DNA of 64,000 nucleotides from Mesorhizobium sp. M4B.F.Ca.ET.058.02.1.1 (lineage in GTDB: Bacteria; Pseudomonadota; Alphaproteobacteria; Rhizobiales; Rhizobiaceae), in assembly GCF_003952505.1 (NCBI RefSeq), contig NZ_CP034450.1:2976001-3040000 (forward strand). The letters are read 5' to 3'. Both the position numbers and the translations under genes were made by a program. Position 1 is the first letter of the stretch. Each line of letters opens with the position of its first letter. This document shows, piece after piece, positions 11,833 to 21,286 of the stretch. The notes under the pieces are model-generated. The model saw only the letters and a program-made list of their open reading frames with translations. It was not told the origin of the DNA and searched no databases.

Positions 11833-13840
11833 GTGGGCGTCGTGGCCGTAGAAATCACGTTGTTCGGAGACTTCGGGCTAAAGCTTGCGACCGGCCAGGA
11901 TATCGACCTGCCGGGCCAGAAAGACCGTGCCCTGCTTGCGTTCCTGGCGCTATCGCCTGGCACGAACCACACGCGAGACAAGCTGGCAAACCTGTTATGG
12001 TGCGACCGAGGAGATCAGCAGGCCCGCGACAGCTTGAAACACGCCCTAACGCGCGTCCGGCACGGCCTGCAGGCATCGGCGGCATCTCCGATCGTTGCGG
12101 ACCGGCGAACGGTGAAGCTCGATCCCGCCGCGGTGAAGACGGACGTCGCGACGTTCGAGCGGCTTTTGCGCGAAGGAACGCCGCAGTCGCTCCATGCCGC
12201 GGCTGCGCTCTACCGCGGGGAAATCATCGAGGATGTCCGCGTCCGAAGTCCCCCGTTCGAGGATTGGCTGCTTCTCGAGCGACGGCGCCTCCGACATCTT
12301 CTCGAAGCTGCGCTGACGAGAGCCATTGCCGATTCGATCGCCAACGGCGAATTGGGTTTTGCCGCGGAGGCCGCGCGGCGACTCCTCCTGCTTGATCCTC
12401 TCAACGAAGCGGCCAGCCGGGCAATCATGCAGGCAGAGGCCGAGGCGGGCCAAACCGTTCAGGCGTTGAGGCGGTACGAAGGACTGCGCGATCGCCTTCG
12501 CGCGGAGCTCGGAGTCAAGCCGGCGCCAGAGACAATTCGCCTCTACGAAGCCATCCGGGATCGCGCCGCTGAGGAGCCCGTTTCTGCTGTCAGCCCTGTC
12601 TTGCCTTCGACTGCGGAGATGCCGCTCCCCGAGAGGCCGGCGGTTGCCGTGCTGCCCTTCGAGAATCTCAGCGGCGATGCCGACCAACAGTATTTCAGCG
12701 ATGGCATCTCCGAGGACTATCATCACCGAGCTGTCGCGGTTCAGGTCGCTGTTCGTGATCGCGCGACACTCTTCGTTTGCGTTCAAGGGCCGGCCGGTCA
12801 AGGTGCAGGAAATCGCGCGGGAATTGGGCGTGGCCTATGTGGTCGAGGGCAGTTTCCGCCGGGTGGGCGACAGGGTGCGCATCAGCGCGCAACTGGTGGA
12901 TGCTGGTCGTGGCACCCAGCTATGGGCGGAAAAGTACGACTGGGAGCTTGTCGATATCTTTGCCGTTCAGGATGACGTCGCGAGGTCCGTGGCCGCGGCC
13001 GTCTGCGGGCGGGTGGACGTGGCGAGCCGGGACCGGGTCGAGCGTATGAGCCCGGACACGCTGCGGGCCTATGACCTGGTGCTGCGCGCCAAGTTCCTGA
13101 CGCTTAACTATACGCGAAGCGAGAATGCGCAGGCTCGCGAATTCGCCGAGCGCGCGGCGACGCTGGATCCCAAGAGCGCTGCGGCATGCACTCATGCCGC
13201 ATGGTGCCTCTTCTATGAATACATGGCCAAATGGACCCGTGACTCCGGCGCGTCGCTTCAAAGAGCTTTCGACTATGCGCAGCGCGCCGTTCTGCTCGAT
13301 GAAACCGACAGCTTTGCCCATACATTGCTTGGCATAGTGCACCTGTTCAGACGGGAATTCGACCAGGCTCATACAGAAATCCTAGCCGGCGTGGCTCTCA
13401 ATCCCAACGATTTCCTGGCGCGACGCTACTACGGCATGTTCCTTGCCGCGACCGGCAACGCTGAGAGCGGCATCGCTCAAATCGAGCTGGGGAGACGGCT
13501 CAATCCGTTCGATACGCGTTGGGTGCCATGGGACATGGGGATTGTCTGTTTCACAGCCCGCCGCTATCAGGAGGCGATCACCGCACTCAAGCAGGCCCGC
13601 AATCCCATCAATGAAGTGCACGGCTGGCTTGCAGCCAGCTATGCCCAAGCCGGCCTTTTGCAGGAAGCCAGATCGGCGCTGGAGCATTTCCTGCGCGTTG
13701 CGGAACAAGACATGGCGGTCTTTCCCGGCCGCAAGCTCGCCAACTGGGAGCCCTATTGGCACGGAGCTTTCGAGTATCAGGACCAGGCGGATTTCGACCA
13801 CCTGTTCGACGCGCTTCGAAAGGCCGGATTGGACGACTGA
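11833..13840 (+). pseudogene. SARP-type regulator fused to a TolB-like/TPR domain, frameshifted
   Basis: The first frame (GTG at 11833) encodes an OmpR-like winged helix and a bacterial transcriptional activation domain (residues about 1-245, with LANLLWCDRGDQQARDSLKH and LRRYEGLRDRLRAELG). It then enters the TolB-N-like segment PAVAVLPFENLSGD of rhizobial cyclase-type proteins. After FSDGISED the frame breaks. The next frame continues IITELSRFRSLFVIARHSSF and VVEGSFRRVGDRVRISAQL, then TPR-rich sequence to a natural stop at 13840. One extra T at 12718 explains the break; without it the protein would be 668 aa. No adenylate cyclase domain is present. It lies 92 bp upstream of the membrane glycosyltransferase operon and may once have regulated it. 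Confidence 0.8.
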
Positions 13841-13932
13841 AGCGAGCTACGGCAAGCGGACAATTCTGTTGAAGCATAGGCATATCCGTTGAAGCCGACC
13901 GCGGCGACACTATAGGGTCCCTGAAAAGTCGC

Positions 13933-16668
13933 ATGGGGTTCAGGGTATTGCCGACCGACACGGCCCATGCAGCGGGGCAAGAACGACAATCGCGGATATC
14001 GCGCCGAAGCGCCTTTCGGGATGTCGCGATCGCGGTCCTGATCGGGCTTTTCGCCTTTGTCGTCTACAACGCAAACCTGCGGTCGATCCCGGCCGCCGAT
14101 ACCTATGCGGCGCGATATATGCCGTTCTCGATCCTGCGCGACCACAAGGTGGTGCTGGATTCCATCGTCAGGGAGGTCGCCCAGGGGCGCAAGCCGCCGG
14201 AGGCTCAAGGGCAAGTCGAGACCGCGGCCTGGATGCTGAAGGGGCCCGGCGGCCACCTGGTCTCCCTATACCCGGTTGCCGTCCCTGTCGTTGTCGCTCC
14301 GCTGTACCTTCCGGCCGTTCATTTCCTCTCGGCCAGGGGCTGGGAACCGCTGCTGTTCGACAAGGTTGCCCGGGTCATGGAGAAGCTCTGCGCCTCGCTC
14401 ATGGCCGCGGGCTCGGTCATGCTTTTCTATCTGCTGCTGCGGCGCCGCTGCGAGCCGCGGACCGCCGTTTTTCTCACTGCCATCTATGCTTTCGGCACGA
14501 CAACATGGGTCATCAGCAGCCAGGCGCTCTGGATGCATGGGCTGGCTCAGCTCCTTGTCATCGCGACCATGCTGTTGCTGACCGGGCCGGTCACCGCGCT
14601 CCGCGCCGCGGCAACGGGTTTTCTCTGCGCGCTCATTGCCGTCAACCGCCAACCCGATGCCATTCTGGCGGCGGGCCTCGGCCTCTATGGACTTTGGTGG
14701 GCGGGACGCAAAATCCCCCTCTACGTGGCCGCAGGGCTGATCCCAGTGGGCCTGGTGGTCGCCTACAATCTCCATTTCGTCGGCAATATCGCCGGTGCCT
14801 ACGCCTTGATCGATCCGCCGGACAAGTACAGTGACGGCGTTCTGGGCGGCATTGCCGGCCTCCTGTTCAGCCCCACGCACGGGCTCTTCGTCTTTTCGCC
14901 TTTCCTGCTGTTTGTACCCTGCTTCCTGCGCCAGGTGCTGCGAGACCGGAAGATGCGCGGCCTGACCATCGCGATAGGCTGCGCCATGGTCGTCCAGGTG
15001 ATCTTCTACAGCATGATAGACTGGCGCCAGGGCATGTCCTTTGGGCCGCGCTGGCTCACGGATATGGCGCCGATGCTTGTCTGGATGCTGCCGCCCGTGC
15101 TGGCGGCATTGTCGCGAGCGGGCCGGGTTGTGTTTGCAGCAGCCGCATTGGCGGCGGTCGCGATCGAGGTCGTCGGCGCGTTCTGGTACCTCGGCGTGGC
15201 GGATGCGCACGTGGTGGCGGCGCGCGGTCCCGACAGAATGCGGCCAGCATGGGACATCAACAACGCTCCCTTTATCGCCGAGCTGAAGCATCCGCCCGCG
15301 CCCATGGACCTCCTGACCCGGATGCGCGGCTATCTGGACGAGATCAGGGTCATCGAGGCGTCGGCGGCGGGAGGCCAGGCGACCGAGCGCCAGGTCGAGA
15401 TCGTCGGATGGGCGCTCGCTGATGCGATGACTCCGGTCGATGTCAACGCCATGGTCGACGGCCAAGGCATAGCCGGCACAAACGCGTTCTTCGATCGTCC
15501 CGACGTCAGTCAGGCACTCGGCTCGACGAATGCCGCCGGCTGGCGAATCTCGTTTCCCGCCAGCAAGCTCGCGCCGGGCGACCATATGGTGAGCATCCTG
15601 GTGCATCCGTGGCAAGGCGGCGAACCGCGGCTCATCATGGAGCGCAAGTTCACCCTGGCACCGCCGCCGACTAGCGAGCAACGCGCGGTTCAGGCACTTG
15701 CCGAGAGACAACAGGCACCCGGCTACTGGCTGACGGATTTCACCAGTGGCACAGCGTTCGAGCAGACGCGCCAGGAACTGAACACCTACCTCAACGCTGT
15801 CATGGTTGACGTCCTTTCGCCCGTGGCGAACGAGGCCGGCGTGCCGGACATGCTGATGCGGGCGCGGCGATATCTGACGGACCAGATCGAACCCGGAGGC
15901 CTGGTCCGCTATCACGGACGACCCGATGCGCCGACGATCGGCACGCTGGGCTGCGCCATAACACCGGACGCCGACGACACGGCACTCGTCTGGCGCGTAG
16001 CGCCGAGCACGGACAGGACGCTGTTGGCCCCGGCGCTCGCCACCCTTGCGCAATATCGCAGGGCCGACGGTCTCTACAGGACCTGGCTCGCGCCGACGGA
16101 GCGCTATCAATGCCTCGACCCGGGGAGGGATCCAAACCCAGCCGATCTCGGCATCCAGATGCATGTGTTCATGCTGCTCGCCAAGGAAGACCCACCCGCG
16201 GCAAAAGCACTGTGCGAGGCCATGACCCGGAAAGCAGCCGATGGCGACGTCTGGGTGTACTACGCCGATGCCCCGCCTTTGCTCATCCTGCGGCTCGCCG
16301 AACTGCGCAAGGCCGGCTGCCCGCTACAGCTGCCATCGTCGCGCCTGCGCACGACAGTTCCCGGGCAAGAGATTTGGATCAGAGCCATTCAGCTTCTGCA
16401 GTTGACGGAGGACGGCGCGGCCACGGCCGACACCCACCACGAGGCAACAGAACTTCTGGACAAGATCGCCGCCGATGATTTTTCCTTGCTCAGGAGCACC
16501 CCTCCGCTCTTCTATCATAATGATCTGACTGCCTCGGTGCGGCGATTCTACTGGTCGCAAGAGCTAGGATATGCATTGTGGCTGAGGCTCGATTTCGAAA
16601 ACCGATCCAGGCAGACCAAGGCTGGCTGCCGATCCGACAGTCTCCAGCAGCGATGCGGTGAAAAGTGA
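13933..16668 (+). CDS. GT-C-like membrane protein with a C-terminal toroid-like domain bearing DxDD
   Basis: 911 aa. Residues about 30-445 contain roughly ten membrane helices in a pattern like GT39/ArnT-type lipid-linked glycosyltransferases (SSQALWMHGLAQLL, DWRQGMSFGPRWLTDMAPML). Residues about 480-585 form a beta-rich domain (VEIVGWALADAMTPVDVNAM, a PDVSQALG motif, LAPGDHMVSILVHP) also seen attached to surface glycan enzymes. Residues about 600-900 are alpha-helical and include PDADDTALVWRV, where Asp679, Asp681 and Asp682 make a DxDD motif in the setting seen in class II terpene cyclases. The stop overlaps the UbiA start (GTGA). The exact reaction is unknown; the neighbours point to prenyl-lipid-linked sugar chemistry. 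The cyclase resemblance is by motif only. Confidence 0.7.
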   Translation: MGFRVLPTDTAHAAGQERQSRISRRSAFRDVAIAVLIGLFAFVVYNANLRSIPAADTYAARYMPFSILRDHKVVLDSIVREVAQGRKPPEAQGQVETAAWMLKGPGGHLVSLYPVAVPVVVAPLYLPAVHFLSARGWEPLLFDKVARVMEKLCASLMAAGSVMLFYLLLRRRCEPRTAVFLTAIYAFGTTTWVISSQALWMHGLAQLLVIATMLLLTGPVTALRAAATGFLCALIAVNRQPDAILAAGLGLYGLWWAGRKIPLYVAAGLIPVGLVVAYNLHFVGNIAGAYALIDPPDKYSDGVLGGIAGLLFSPTHGLFVFSPFLLFVPCFLRQVLRDRKMRGLTIAIGCAMVVQVIFYSMIDWRQGMSFGPRWLTDMAPMLVWMLPPVLAALSRAGRVVFAAAALAAVAIEVVGAFWYLGVADAHVVAARGPDRMRPAWDINNAPFIAELKHPPAPMDLLTRMRGYLDEIRVIEASAAGGQATERQVEIVGWALADAMTPVDVNAMVDGQGIAGTNAFFDRPDVSQALGSTNAAGWRISFPASKLAPGDHMVSILVHPWQGGEPRLIMERKFTLAPPPTSEQRAVQALAERQQAPGYWLTDFTSGTAFEQTRQELNTYLNAVMVDVLSPVANEAGVPDMLMRARRYLTDQIEPGGLVRYHGRPDAPTIGTLGCAITPDADDTALVWRVAPSTDRTLLAPALATLAQYRRADGLYRTWLAPTERYQCLDPGRDPNPADLGIQMHVFMLLAKEDPPAAKALCEAMTRKAADGDVWVYYADAPPLLILRLAELRKAGCPLQLPSSRLRTTVPGQEIWIRAIQLLQLTEDGAATADTHHEATELLDKIAADDFSLLRSTPPLFYHNDLTASVRRFYWSQELGYALWLRLDFENRSRQTKAGCRSDSLQQRCGEK

Positions 16669-17579
16669 CACGAATTCCAATCGAAACGGCCATTGCGACG
16701 CGTCCTCGGCCAGGATTGTCCGCATATCGGCTGTTGTCCTGCGTCCGCTTCGATGAAGTGCTGGCGCTTCAAGGCGCGCCGCTGCTTGGGGCGATCCTAT
16801 CGATCGGCACCCTGACAAGCGGCAACCTGTTGGAGATCGCCGCTCTCATGAGCGGCAATTTCTGTCTGGTCGCGCATGTCTTTGTGTTCAACGACTGGTC
16901 GGGAATCGATGGCGACCTCAACAACCCCCGGCGTGCCTCCGGGACTTTTGCCGCCAGAGGGTTGACGCGGACCGAAATCGGCTGCCTGGCGCTGTCGCTT
17001 CTGGCGCTCAGCCTCCTGCTGTTCGGATTGGTCGGCCAGAACACTCTCCTGCTCGGGCTAGCGATTGCCGGCCTCAGCGCGCTCTACTCCGCCCCTCCCG
17101 TTCACCTCAAGGGCGCGCCTTTGTTCAGCTCGGCGCTTCATCTTGCCGGCGGGGCGCTGCACTTTCTGCTCGGCTACGCAACCTTCACGGCGATCGACGC
17201 ACGCGGCTTGGCCATCAGCTGCTTCTTCGGGCTGGTGTTCACCGCAGGCCATTTCACGCATGAAACGCGCGATCACGAGAGTGACGACCTCAACGGGATC
17301 CGCACGAACGCCGTGGCTTTCGGCAAGAGGCAGAGCTTCTTTGCCGGGCTTGCCTTGTTCACGGTGGCCTATGCCCTTCTGGTTGCGCTCGCGCTGTTGG
17401 GCCTTGTACCCCTCGTGCTCGTTCTGGCCGCGGCCCTCTACCCCTTGCATGTCCTGGCATCGTTGCGGGCCTTGCGCGAGGGCCTCACCTACGAAAGCCT
17501 GATCCGGCTTCAGGGACAGTATCGAGCGTTCTTTGCGATCATCGGACTGCTGATGCTCGCAGCAGCGCTTCTTGCCTAG
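16665..17579 (+). CDS. UbiA-family prenyltransferase
   Basis: A 304-aa membrane protein with about eight to nine helices. The first Asp-rich motif is N76-D77...D82-G-D84 ([13 protein letters not shown]), and the second is [13 protein letters not shown] near residue 205, matching the two metal-pyrophosphate sites of UbiA enzymes. The family transfers prenyl chains from prenyl diphosphates to aromatic, sugar-phosphate or other acceptors in the inner membrane. It begins with GTG inside the stop of the preceding gene (4-bp overlap), so translation is coupled, and the GT2 gene follows after 14 bp. With a GT-C-like protein and a polyprenyl-phosphate-type GT2, a role in making or modifying a lipid carrier is more likely than quinone synthesis. 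Confidence 0.85.
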   Translation: MTRIPIETAIATRPRPGLSAYRLLSCVRFDEVLALQGAPLLGAILSIGTLTSGNLLEIAALMSGNFCLVAHVFVFNDWSGIDGDLNNPRRASGTFAARGLTRTEIGCLALSLLALSLLLFGLVGQNTLLLGLAIAGLSALYSAPPVHLKGAPLFSSALHLAGGALHFLLGYATFTAIDARGLAISCFFGLVFTAGHFTHETRDHESDDLNGIRTNAVAFGKRQSFFAGLALFTVAYALLVALALLGLVPLVLVLAAALYPLHVLASLRALREGLTYESLIRLQGQYRAFFAIIGLLMLAAALLA

Positions 17580-17593
17580 GCCCGCCCCTCCCA

Positions 17594-18364
17594 ATGCTTT
17601 CCGTAATCGTTCCTGTCTTCAACGAAGTTGCGACGCTGCCAAGCGTGCTGTCCGTCATCAGCAGCGCGCTTCCCGGCATCGAGAAGGAAATCATCGTCGT
17701 CGATGACGGATCGACCGATGGGACCCGCGAGCTGCTGCGAAGGAATTTTCCAGACGGGCCTCGCTCGGCCTCCGGCATGGTGGTCGGTGCCAACGGAGAT
17801 CTAGTCTTCACCGACGATGCGGCGGATGCTCGAGTTACCGTGCGACCGCACTACCAGGAGCGCAACAGGGGAAAGGGCGCCGCAGTGAGGAGCGGGCTCG
17901 CGGCCGCCAGCGGGGATGTCATCGTCATTCAAGACGCGGACCTCGAATACGACCCCGCGGACTGGACCGTGATGTACGACCTGATCACCGGGCGTAAGGT
18001 TGCTGACGTGGTTTACGGCTCGCGCTTCTATGGCCGGCCGCATCGGTCACTCTATTTCCACCACTATCTGGCGAACAGGTTCATCTCGCTGATGTTCAAC
18101 CTGCTCTACAACCAGACGCTCACCGACATCGAATGCTGCTACAAGATGTTCACACGTGAGGTCAAAGACCGCCTGCGTCTCACCTGCGACGACTTTGGCT
18201 GTGAAATCCAGTTGAGCGCCCAGATCGCACGCGCGCGCCGCTTGCGCATCTATGAGGTAGGCATCAGCTACTACGGCCGGACCTATGACGAGGGCAAGAA
18301 GATTGGCTGGCGCGACGGGATGAAGGCGCTCTGGTATCTGATCCGGTTCCGGATTTCTTCGTGA
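17594..18364 (+). CDS. Family 2 glycosyltransferase, polyprenyl-phosphate sugar synthase type
   Basis: A 256-aa GT-A protein without clear membrane segments, resembling dolichol-phosphate mannose synthase (DPM1-like). The nucleotide-binding motif [10 protein letters not shown] lies near residue 37 and the DxD-type metal motif is [27 protein letters not shown] and [12 protein letters not shown] are typical of this subgroup. It would transfer a sugar from an NDP-sugar to a polyprenyl phosphate at the cytoplasmic face, giving a donor for a GT-C enzyme such as the 911-aa protein encoded two genes upstream. It is the third gene of a tight operon. Specificity is not readable. Confidence 0.85.
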   Translation: MLSVIVPVFNEVATLPSVLSVISSALPGIEKEIIVVDDGSTDGTRELLRRNFPDGPRSASGMVVGANGDLVFTDDAADARVTVRPHYQERNRGKGAAVRSGLAAASGDVIVIQDADLEYDPADWTVMYDLITGRKVADVVYGSRFYGRPHRSLYFHHYLANRFISLMFNLLYNQTLTDIECCYKMFTREVKDRLRLTCDDFGCEIQLSAQIARARRLRIYEVGISYYGRTYDEGKKIGWRDGMKALWYLIRFRISS

Positions 18365-18393
18365 CTTGTTGGCGCCGTTTCGGCAGGAGGAGG

Positions 18394-18500
18394 GTCAGCG
18401 CGACCAGGACCGCCAGATAGGCGCCGGTCCCTGTCGAACGATCGCCTGCTTGCGATGACGCCAGCCCCCAGGCGAGAGGCACAGGCCGACAACGCCTGCG
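18394..18500 (-). pseudogene. Degenerate fragment of the CaCA antiporter gene
   Basis: About 107 bp closely resembles 23256-23359, inside the intact antiporter gene, in the same orientation. In translation the fragment still reads GAYLAVLVALT against SAYLAVLIALT in the intact gene, and a one-base gap breaks the frame. It sits between the GT2 stop and the amidohydrolase start. It is a decayed partial duplicate, not a functional gene. Confidence 0.75.
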
Positions 18501-18590
18501 AGACAATGTGGTTCTGCTCGCAAGCGTCAACCCGCTATGCTGGTGTGACGGACTGGAACCGTCCGCCCTCTCCGTGCATTTCGGTGGATC

Positions 18591-19409
18591 GTGAACAAGC
18601 CAACGTTCAATACCAATCGGGGCGGGCCGGCAGGCTGGACAATCAAGCTCGGTGATTCCCCCGTTATTGGCACGGCGATCCACAGCGGCTCCGACGTCGG
18701 GCCGACCTGCCAATCGCTCCTGTGCATTTCCAACTCGGACCGACGGAGGGAGGAAGACCCCTTCACCGAGCACTTTATCGCCGATTTCCCAACCCAGATC
18801 ATTGTTCATCGATCGCGCTTCCAAGTCGATCTGAACCGCGCGCGCGCGGCTGCGGTCTATCGGTCGCCGGATCAGTCCTGGGGTCTGAACGTATGGCGAG
18901 AGCCGCCTGCCGAGCACATTGTCGACGAGTCCGTTGCCTTTCACGACGCGTTCTACGGCGAACTCAAGCGTGTCCTTTCCGATGTCGAGAAACGTTACGG
19001 CAAGTTCGTCCTGGTCGACGTCCACAGCTACAACCACCGGCGCGAAGGGCCGACGGCAGCGGCTGCGCCGCAAGATGTCGCGCCTGACATCAACATCGGC
19101 ACATTCTCGATGGACCGCACGCGCTGGGCGCCGGTCGTCGACGCCTTTGTGGAAACGCTGCGCGGCCATCGTTTCCATGGTGACCCGATCGACGTGCGCG
19201 AAAATGTGTCTTTCCAGGGCAAGGGCGAACAGACCCGCTTCGTCCATGCCAATTTCCCCGAGACGGGGTGTGCCATCGCGGTCGAGTTCAAGAAGATTTT
19301 CATGGACGAATGGAGCGGCGAGCCCGACTGGGCGGCAATCGAACGACTGCGCGCCATGCTTGCGTCGACGGTGCCCGTGCTCGAGGCAGCGCTGCGGGGC
19401 ATGACATGA
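18591..19409 (+). CDS. N-formylglutamate amidohydrolase-like protein
   Basis: 272 aa. Family landmarks are AIHSGSD near residue 29, VHRSRFQVDLNRARA, the metal-site block VLVDVHSYNHRR near residue 145, and AVEFKKIFMDEWSGEPD near the C-terminus. Classical members hydrolyse N-formyl-L-glutamate in histidine breakdown, but no hut genes are present here, so another amide or amidine substrate is likely. The start is GTG with a GGTGGA element 6 bp upstream. The stop overlaps the start of the DUF1704 gene (ATGA), so the two are translationally coupled. Together with the ATP-grasp gene they form a compact trio. Confidence 0.85.
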   Translation: MNKPTFNTNRGGPAGWTIKLGDSPVIGTAIHSGSDVGPTCQSLLCISNSDRRREEDPFTEHFIADFPTQIIVHRSRFQVDLNRARAAAVYRSPDQSWGLNVWREPPAEHIVDESVAFHDAFYGELKRVLSDVEKRYGKFVLVDVHSYNHRREGPTAAAAPQDVAPDINIGTFSMDRTRWAPVVDAFVETLRGHRFHGDPIDVRENVSFQGKGEQTRFVHANFPETGCAIAVEFKKIFMDEWSGEPDWAAIERLRAMLASTVPVLEAALRGMT

Positions 19410-21274
19410 AACCGAAGCTGGTCCAGGCTGCCTCTCCGTTGGCGACAATCGAATCGGACCTCGACGCACTTTTCCGGGACGGTAAGCCGATCCGCCGCGA
19501 GTTCGGCGACGGCGACCGTTTGCACATCGATCGGCCGCTGCCCTTTCTCTGCGTCCATGTCGGCTCGCAGCAGGATGCGGCATTCGATGTTGTTTCCGCC
19601 AGTGCGTCCTATCTGATCGTGGCCAATGCCGGCTTCGCCGGCGAGGTTGCGCGGCTGATGGCGAAGAGGATACGCGATCGTTGCGGCGCATTCCTCGTAC
19701 TCGACATCGGCGAATTGGCCGAAGACCGGTTCCTGACGGAGGACGTTCCGTTCCTGCCGCCTTTCGAGATTGCACTGGCCGGCGGCGGCACGGCGGGTGA
19801 GAAGGCAGCGCTCAAGCGCTTCGCCGCCGCCGCGTCCGGACGCGACGCAAAATACCGCACGCCCCGCGTGGACGAATTCAATCCCACGACACGCGCCGAA
19901 GCACGGCTCCCGGACCATCTCGGCAATGTGGCGCGCCTGACGGTGCGCTTCGCGCCAATCTACAGGGTGCCAGGCACCGAGCGCGTCTATCCTGAATTAC
20001 GCGACCTCATCGTCGCCAACATGGTGGATTCGGCGCTTCAGGCCGTCAGCGCCTTTCTGAAGGCATCAAAGCTGGAACCGCCGGCAACCCATCGTTCGCT
20101 GGGGCGACGCGCCTATATCGACGCTGTCGTGCGCGCCGACCGGGCGCTCGACAGCGTCGCGTCGACATTCGATTTTCTGCTTGCCGTCACACCGATCAAC
20201 GCCGAACCAGCCTGGCAGGAATTCCAGGCCGGCGGCTTCGAGCGGATGCCTGCGCTGCTCTACAGGCCGCTTGAGTTCGAGGTTGCCGCGCAGAAGCGGA
20301 AGCTCTATTCGGTCTCCCTTGATCACCTGGAAGATCCGCTCCTGACCAGGCTGCTGTCCGAAAAGCAGCAGGAACTCGATCTTCAACTGTCGATGCTCGC
20401 GGCACGCGAAACGGCCAGCTTCGTCGAACTCGGTCGAGCACTGTATGGCAGCGTCGAGCCTAGCCTGGCGGCGAGGGCACGCACCATTCTCGAAAAGACG
20501 CCCCGCGTTGCTTCGACGGCCCGACAGAAGGGCCTGGGCGCCGACGCTGTCGCCGCGGCCGCGCGAGACATGATCGCCGGATACAGTGCCGCCTACGCCG
20601 ATTTCGACGCTTCCGTGGAGGTCCGCGCCGACCTGCCGGCCGGCCTCCTCGTCTCTCGGAACCGGCTGCTGGTTTCGCGCGACACCAATCTTCCACCGGA
20701 GCGACTGACCGCACTGCTCAGTCACGAGATCGGTGTTCATCTGCTGACCTATTTCAACGGCGATGCGCAAGGGCTCGCCATCTTCCGCAACGGGCTAGCC
20801 GGTTACGAGGGCATGCAGGAGGGACTGGCCGTGCTGGCGGAATATCTGGTCGGCGGCATGACCGCGGCGCGGCTGAGACTGATCGCGGCAAGGGTTATCG
20901 CGTGTCAGGCGATGCTCGCCGGCGCACCGTTTGAGTATACGTTCCGCGTTCTGCATGGTGATTTCGGTCTCGATGATCGCAGCGCCTTCAACGTCGTTCT
21001 GCGCGTCTTTCGAGGCGGCGGCTTGGCAAAAGACGCCATCTATCTGCGTGGCGTGGCGCAGGTTCTTGATCATCTGAAGAGTGGCGGCAGTCTCACGCCG
21101 TTCTGGATCGGCAAGATCTCCGCGGCGCATTTCGCCGATATCCAGGAACTCAACGCGCGCGGCTTGTTGCGGGCGCCGCGGCTCGAACCTGCGTTCCTCT
21201 CTTCCGACGCAGCGCGTCCACGCCTGAAGAAGGCGATGGCGGGGATCGATCCGATCGATATGGTTGAGACGTGA
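19406..21274 (+). CDS. DUF1704 (QEGLA-motif) zinc metallopeptidase, MATCAP-like family
   Basis: A 622-aa protein. The catalytic domain in the C-terminal half has a zincin motif H440-E441-I-G-V-H444 (SHEIGVHLLTYFNG), followed 30 residues later by Q471-E-G-L-A475 (YEGMQEGLAVLAEYLVGG), the motif that names the family; Glu472 is the probable third zinc ligand. The N-terminal 200 residues are unassigned. The annotation 'flavohemoglobin expression-modulating' is historical. The eukaryotic relative MATCAP removes the C-terminal tyrosine of tubulin, so carboxypeptidase action on a peptide or protein tail is a reasonable inference. It overlaps the amidohydrolase stop by 4 bp, and the ligase gene starts 12 bp after its stop. 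Confidence 0.85.
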   Translation: MKPKLVQAASPLATIESDLDALFRDGKPIRREFGDGDRLHIDRPLPFLCVHVGSQQDAAFDVVSASASYLIVANAGFAGEVARLMAKRIRDRCGAFLVLDIGELAEDRFLTEDVPFLPPFEIALAGGGTAGEKAALKRFAAAASGRDAKYRTPRVDEFNPTTRAEARLPDHLGNVARLTVRFAPIYRVPGTERVYPELRDLIVANMVDSALQAVSAFLKASKLEPPATHRSLGRRAYIDAVVRADRALDSVASTFDFLLAVTPINAEPAWQEFQAGGFERMPALLYRPLEFEVAAQKRKLYSVSLDHLEDPLLTRLLSEKQQELDLQLSMLAARETASFVELGRALYGSVEPSLAARARTILEKTPRVASTARQKGLGADAVAAAARDMIAGYSAAYADFDASVEVRADLPAGLLVSRNRLLVSRDTNLPPERLTALLSHEIGVHLLTYFNGDAQGLAIFRNGLAGYEGMQEGLAVLAEYLVGGMTAARLRLIAARVIACQAMLAGAPFEYTFRVLHGDFGLDDRSAFNVVLRVFRGGGLAKDAIYLRGVAQVLDHLKSGGSLTPFWIGKISAAHFADIQELNARGLLRAPRLEPAFLSSDAARPRLKKAMAGIDPIDMVET

Positions 21275-21286
21275 GCGGAGCCCCCG

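Noticed and set aside
14266..16164. 632-codon open frame on minus, antisense to the 911-aa membrane protein gene
   Set aside because: High-GC shadow frame; the plus-strand protein has membrane helices, motifs and coupled neighbours, while this one is rich in R/H/Q without any family pattern.
18591..19409. Histidine utilisation (hut) role for the formylglutamate amidohydrolase-like gene
   Set aside because: No hutH, hutU, hutI or hutF nearby; the gene is coupled to a peptidase and a ligase instead.
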